Origin: Hymenobacter puniceus
Lineage (GTDB): Bacteria > Bacteroidota > Bacteroidia > Cytophagales > Hymenobacteraceae
Length of the DNA stretch: 64,000 nt
Direction: 5' to 3'
NCBI RefSeq assembly: GCF_014333525.1
Contig: NZ_JACSCX010000002.1
Span: 682,001-746,000, forward strand
Within the stretch, counting starts at the first letter, position 1; each line of letters starts with the position of its first letter. Shown here in pieces: positions 60,165 to 64,000 of the stretch. The translations under genes were made by a program, and so were the position numbers. The notes below the pieces were generated by a model. That model was not told where the DNA came from and did no database searches. It saw nothing but the letters and a program-made list of their open reading frames with translations.

Positions 60165-61043
60165 ATGTGTGCTTCTATGGTTACTTCGTCAGCTATGCCC
60201 TACCACCTGAGCGTCCGTATTGACCCCAATTCCGGCTTTTGCTTTGGCGTTATTTATGCCATTCAAATGGCAGAAGACCTGCTTGATGAGCAGGGGTATT
60301 TGTATTGTCTCGGCGACATTGTGCACAACGACGAAGAAGTGCAACGCTTGGAGAAGCGTGGCCTGCGCATCATCGACTACGAGCAGTTTGCTGCGCTTCG
60401 TGGCGAGGCCGTACTCATTCGGGCCCACGGCGAGCCGCCAAGCACCTACCAGATGGCCTTGCAGAACAACCTCACACTCATCGACGCCTCGTGTCCGGTG
60501 GTGCTGAAGCTGCAAAACCGCATCAAAACTTCCTACGACAAAAAGGACCGGATCTTCATCTATGGCAAGCACGGCCATGCTGAGGTGCGCGGTTTGCTGG
60601 GCCAGACCAGTGGCCACGCTGTGGTATTCGAGAGCTTGGATGAATTGCTTAGCCACGAGCTGCCAGCCAACATTACGCTCTACAGCCAGACCACCAAAAG
60701 CACGGATTCGTTTTACCGCATTAAAGGAGAACTTGAGGGCCGCGGGTATCAGGTGAATGCCAACGATACCATTTGCCGGCAAGTAAGCAACCGGGACAAA
60801 GACCTACGGCGGTTTGCCGATCAGTTCGACCAGATTGTGTTTGTGTCGGGCACTAAAAGCTCTAATGGCAAAGTGCTGTACCAAGTCTGCAAAGACACCA
60901 ACGAGCACACGCATTTTATTTCCAGTACCGACGAGCTGCGGGCAGAGTGGTTTCAACCTGGCCAATCGGTGGGAATCTGCGGCGCTACCAGCACCCCCAT
61001 GTGGCTGATGGAGCAGGTCCGCGACGCGCTGCTGGCTTTCTGA
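60165..61043 (+). CDS. ispH: 4-hydroxy-3-methylbut-2-enyl diphosphate reductase
   Basis: A 292-residue protein. Cluster-binding Cys lie in SGFCFGV, DASCPVV and TICRQVS; later GICGATSTP. IspH holds a [4Fe-4S] cluster and makes IPP and DMAPP, the carotenoid precursors of the MEP pathway. The length is that of the family. The start at 60165 may be a few codons early; MPYHLSVRID at 60195 is the alternative. Confidence 0.92.
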   Translation: MCASMVTSSAMPYHLSVRIDPNSGFCFGVIYAIQMAEDLLDEQGYLYCLGDIVHNDEEVQRLEKRGLRIIDYEQFAALRGEAVLIRAHGEPPSTYQMALQNNLTLIDASCPVVLKLQNRIKTSYDKKDRIFIYGKHGHAEVRGLLGQTSGHAVVFESLDELLSHELPANITLYSQTTKSTDSFYRIKGELEGRGYQVNANDTICRQVSNRDKDLRRFADQFDQIVFVSGTKSSNGKVLYQVCKDTNEHTHFISSTDELRAEWFQPGQSVGICGATSTPMWLMEQVRDALLAF

Positions 61044-61119
61044 CAGCCAGCCTCTCATCGGCCATCCGTGAATTTTTGCTTGTTCGGGGCTGTTGGCCAG
61101 ATCAGGTAGCTTTGCTTTT

Positions 61120-61863
61120 ATGCCCGCCACTATTTCTCCCCAATTCTCCGGTCCAGCCACTTCCCGGCGCGTCAAGCCTACTCCTTTGGGAAACAAAGGA
61201 GTGTGGATGGCGCTGGGTATTTTGGGGTGTTGGGGGGCTTTGCTGACGTTTCTGCTGGCTTTTTACCGTCCTGACTGGGCTACTCCGTGGCCTTACCTGC
61301 TGGCTCTGCTGCAGATGCACCTGTACACTGGCCTGTTTATTACGGCGCACGATGCCATGCATGGCGTGGTTAGCTCCAGCCAGCGCCTCAACAATGCGTT
61401 AGGTACATTGGCTGCCGGCCTGTTTGCCTACAATTGGTTTCCGCGGATGCTGCCCAAGCACCACGACCATCACCGCCATGTAGCCACTCCCGACGACCCC
61501 GACTACCACAACGGACGGCACCCGGGCTTTCTGCCGTGGTTTGGGCGCTTTGCCTGGAACTACGTGACCGTATGGCAAGTGGTGCTGATGGCTGCCACGT
61601 ACAACGTACTCAAGCTCTTCTTCCCGCAGGCAAATGTTATTGCGTTCTGGATGGTGCCGGCGGTGCTTGCTACACTGCAGCTCTTCTTTTTCGGTACATA
61701 CTTGCCGCACCGTGGAGAGCATGCTGTTGATAACGTGCACAAATCGCGCAGCCAGTTCCGCCACCATGCGTGGGCCTTTATTAGCTGCTATTTCTTTGGG
61801 TATCACTACGAGCACCACGATCAGCCCTATCTGCCGTGGTGGCGGCTCTGGCGTACCAAATAA
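61120..61863 (+). CDS. crtW: Beta-carotene ketolase (CrtW-type fatty-acid-desaturase family)
   Basis: A 247-residue membrane protein. His boxes are HDAMHG, HHDHHRH, YLPHRGEH and HYEHHDQP, the di-iron layout of CrtW. With crtZ nearby it should give canthaxanthin, adonirubin or astaxanthin-type pigments. A desaturase of other substrate is possible but the context favours a ketolase. Start at 61120 (MPATISPQF) fits the family. Confidence 0.85.
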   Translation: MPATISPQFSGPATSRRVKPTPLGNKGVWMALGILGCWGALLTFLLAFYRPDWATPWPYLLALLQMHLYTGLFITAHDAMHGVVSSSQRLNNALGTLAAGLFAYNWFPRMLPKHHDHHRHVATPDDPDYHNGRHPGFLPWFGRFAWNYVTVWQVVLMAATYNVLKLFFPQANVIAFWMVPAVLATLQLFFFGTYLPHRGEHAVDNVHKSRSQFRHHAWAFISCYFFGYHYEHHDQPYLPWWRLWRTK

Positions 61864-62185
61864 GCCCATAAGAAAAAGAGCAATAGGCCACTTATACAAC
61901 CAGTTGCAGCAACTACCATGCAACGTTTCTGCGTGGTAAGCGTTTTTCAACTGAATAGGAGGGCAACTCACAGAGCAGCAGGCACCACAGTGAAGTTGGC
62001 AAAGGCAATGCAGCGATAGGCCGTGCAAAAGCAGCGCAACGCAAACCGCCCCCGGTAACCCCTACAAGAAGGAGAGTGGGCCGACGGTACTTAACATCTG
62101 ATTTGGTATATATTTATACCTTGCCCGTAACTGCCTGGGAACTAATGCTTGTTAGCGGTACGTATTTCATACTCATCGAGCAACT
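61864..62185. other. Intergenic region before the histidine kinase gene
   Basis: About 320 bp with no ORF I accept. It contains the near-palindrome GGTATATATTTATACC at 62105-62120, about 65 bp before the kinase start, which may be a promoter or operator. Confidence 0.5.
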
Positions 62186-64000
62186 ATGCTATTTGGCCTC
62201 TTACATGCGCTGCTTGCCATTCGGAGGCGGATGCTATGGGGGCTTCTGTGGCTGCTAGCAACTACTGCTGCACCAGCGCAGCCGGTAAGTGGTTCAAAGC
62301 AAAGCACAACGGCTGTTGCGCAATACCTGCGGAAAAGCGAGGAATTGCTGCCGCTGAATCCGGCGGCAGCATTGCTGCAGGCAGAGCAGGCGCTGCACTT
62401 GGCCGCTGTCAGTGGTCCGTCCGTCGAGGTGGGAGCTGCTTATCTAGCCATTGGGGCAGCATATCAGGCCCAGCAACACCACGAGCCGGCCTTGCGCTAC
62501 TGCATGCGGGCATTGCGCCTGTATCAGCAATTACGCAATAAGCCCGGCCATGTACGGGCGCTACGCTTATTGGGCCGGGCTCAGTATCTGCAAGGCGACA
62601 CAGGCCAGGCACATGACACATACAGGCAGGCGTTGGCACTAACGCTGGCTTTGCAGGACCCTAGCGCAAAAGCACTGCTATATGGCAACTTGGGAGAGCT
62701 GTATGGTGCCGGAGAGCAGTGGCGGCGGGCCCTGCGCAGCCACGAGCAGGCATACACAGAGTGGCAGCAAGCTGGCAGCCTTCCCGGACAGGCTCAGGCC
62801 CTGAATGCCATCGGGCTGGCACATCACCAGTTGCGGCAATATAGTCGCTCGTTGTATTACCTGCGTCTTTCGTTGCAGCAAGCCCAGCAACTCAGTGACA
62901 GTACCAGCACCGGTGAGGCGCTGGCCAGCACCGGGCGCGTATACCAGGACGTAGGCAACTATGAAATGGCTATGAGTTTTTACAACCAGGCCATCAGCCA
63001 ACTGCCACAGCAAACGCCGCCAGTGCGGCGGGCGGCGGCCTTACAATCCTTGGCGCTGGTGCAGGATTCGCTTTCCTATCGGGTAGCCGCCATCCGTACC
63101 TTAGAACAAGCCCTGCCATTAGCTCAGCAAGCCGGCTCTCCGGTTCAGATTAGCGCCATATACCAAAAGCTCGCCAGCCTATACCAGCGCGAAAACAACT
63201 ACCCGCAGGCGCTGGCGGCGCTACGCCGCTATTCCGATTTGCAGGATAGCGTGTTTGCCGAACAACGCTCGGCCCAGATTGCAGAGTTGCAGACGCGCTA
63301 TGAAAGTGAGAAGAAAGGGCGCGAGATTCAGCTGCTGCTGAAAAACCGGCAAATCCAGGATGCCAGTCTGCACCGCCAGAAACTGTTGCGCAATGCCATG
63401 GCAGTAGGAGCCTTGCTGCTGCTGCTGACAGTGGCGGCCCTGTACCGGGGCCGCCGCGAGCAGGCCCGCATCAACCGGCTGCTGCAACGAAAAAACCGGG
63501 CCATCAACCGGCAAAAACAGGAGCTGAGCCACCTCAACCGCACCAAGGATACGCTGTTCTCTATCATTTCGCACGATCTGCGTAGCCCGCTCAGTTCACT
63601 CTATTCCATGCTCACGCTGCAGAGCATCGGCAACCTGCCGCCCGAGCGGATGGCAACGCACACGGAACGACTAAGCCGCACACTCGATGTAACCTTACGG
63701 CTGCTTGATAACCTGTTGAACTGGTCGGCAGCGCAAATCCAGGGCGACAAGGCGCGCCCCGAAAGAATTGAACTGCAGACTGCTGCCGACGAGGCATTGG
63801 CACTGCTTGCGGGGGATGCTGAGCGCAAAAATATCGGCTTGCACACCCAGCTACCAGAGCAATGCCTGGTGAGTGCCGATGTGAACATGCTGCGTCTGGT
63901 ACTGCGCAACCTGATAGGCAATGCCATTAAGTTTACGCCGGCCGGTGGTACCGTAACCCTGGCTGCTCGTCTTCAGCAGGCAGGAGTGTGGGAAGTATCA
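62186..64000 (+). CDS. TPR-containing sensor histidine kinase, 3' end missing
   Basis: The frame is open from ATG 62186 to the window end (605 codons), so the gene continues. It begins with a signal-like segment (LWGLLWLLATTAAPAQP), followed by about seven TPR-like repeats (residues 45-370), a membrane helix near 410-425 (AVGALLLLLTVAALY), a coiled linker, and the kinase. H-box FSIISHDLRSPLSSL and N-box NLIGNAIKFTPAGG are seen. This TPR-TM-kinase layout is common in Bacteroidota. The signal sensed is unknown. A nearer start at 62231 is possible. Confidence 0.88.
   Translation, partial: MLFGLLHALLAIRRRMLWGLLWLLATTAAPAQPVSGSKQSTTAVAQYLRKSEELLPLNPAAALLQAEQALHLAAVSGPSVEVGAAYLAIGAAYQAQQHHEPALRYCMRALRLYQQLRNKPGHVRALRLLGRAQYLQGDTGQAHDTYRQALALTLALQDPSAKALLYGNLGELYGAGEQWRRALRSHEQAYTEWQQAGSLPGQAQALNAIGLAHHQLRQYSRSLYYLRLSLQQAQQLSDSTSTGEALASTGRVYQDVGNYEMAMSFYNQAISQLPQQTPPVRRAAALQSLALVQDSLSYRVAAIRTLEQALPLAQQAGSPVQISAIYQKLASLYQRENNYPQALAALRRYSDLQDSVFAEQRSAQIAELQTRYESEKKGREIQLLLKNRQIQDASLHRQKLLRNAMAVGALLLLLTVAALYRGRREQARINRLLQRKNRAINRQKQELSHLNRTKDTLFSIISHDLRSPLSSLYSMLTLQSIGNLPPERMATHTERLSRTLDVTLRLLDNLLNWSAAQIQGDKARPERIELQTAADEALALLAGDAERKNIGLHTQLPEQCLVSADVNMLRLVLRNLIGNAIKFTPAGGTVTLAARLQQAGVWEVS

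Overview
The window comes from a GC-rich member of the Bacteroidota that most resembles Hymenobacter (Cytophagales). Supporting signs are TAnnTTTG-type -7 promoter boxes, few Shine-Dalgarno leaders, a carotenoid cluster (crtZ, crtI, crtB, crtW with ispH), a CarH/LitR-type MerR regulator beside an ECF sigma factor, and host proteins typical of that group. The genus is inferred from recalled families; no search was run.

Layout. Positions 1-2056 hold the end of a GH2 glycosidase. Positions 2658-46932 are one prophage of about 44.3 kb, inserted at the 3' end of a tRNA-Leu(CAA) gene. It is bounded by identical 16-bp att cores (2658-2673 and 46917-46932), and a tyrosine integrase lies next to the tRNA. 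From 46.9 to 64.0 kb is host chromosome: tRNA-Leu, hscB, an ABM-fold protein, a SAM hydrolase, phoH, a GNAT protein, comEC, an enoyl-CoA hydratase, the carotenoid and light-response cluster, and a truncated TPR-histidine kinase.

Prophage. The left end carries a divergent repressor/Cro-like switch with TTGTGA/TCACAA operators, a chain of tiny overlapping ORFs, an HNH nuclease and a TOPRIM-SF3 primase-helicase. A non-coding patch after the primase holds eleven GTTAC/GTAAC motifs, several at 9-bp steps, and may be an origin. Next come fibre-like genes, then prohead protease/scaffold and major capsid, then terminase, portal, a lysis cassette with a candidate unimolecular spanin, tail completion, tape measure and distal tail proteins. 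This head and tail gene order is unusual. Four late operons share a 40-bp element (TGTCCTT, 21 bp, cAnnTTTG). In three of them the start codon sits exactly 5 nt after the element, so their mRNAs may be leaderless.

Cargo. AT-rich or opposite-strand genes interrupt the late region: a DUF7019-like protein at 15.9 kb, an ArdC-N-like protein at 22.1 kb and an antisense membrane protein at 29.1 kb. Between the tail genes and the integrase lies an accessory island. It holds a fused PD-(D/E)xK nuclease/NPPY adenine methyltransferase, a serine recombinase and a very AT-rich LRR-Roc-COR (Roco) GTPase with a small membrane protein behind it. This island is the best candidate for an undescribed system, probably phage-borne defence, but that role is inferred from domains and position only.

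Host cluster. crtZ, the CarH-like regulator, the sigma factor, crtI, crtB, ispH and crtW lie in the same direction and would make ketolated and hydroxylated carotenoids. The regulator keeps the W-x9-EH signature of B12-based photoreceptors, so light control is plausible.
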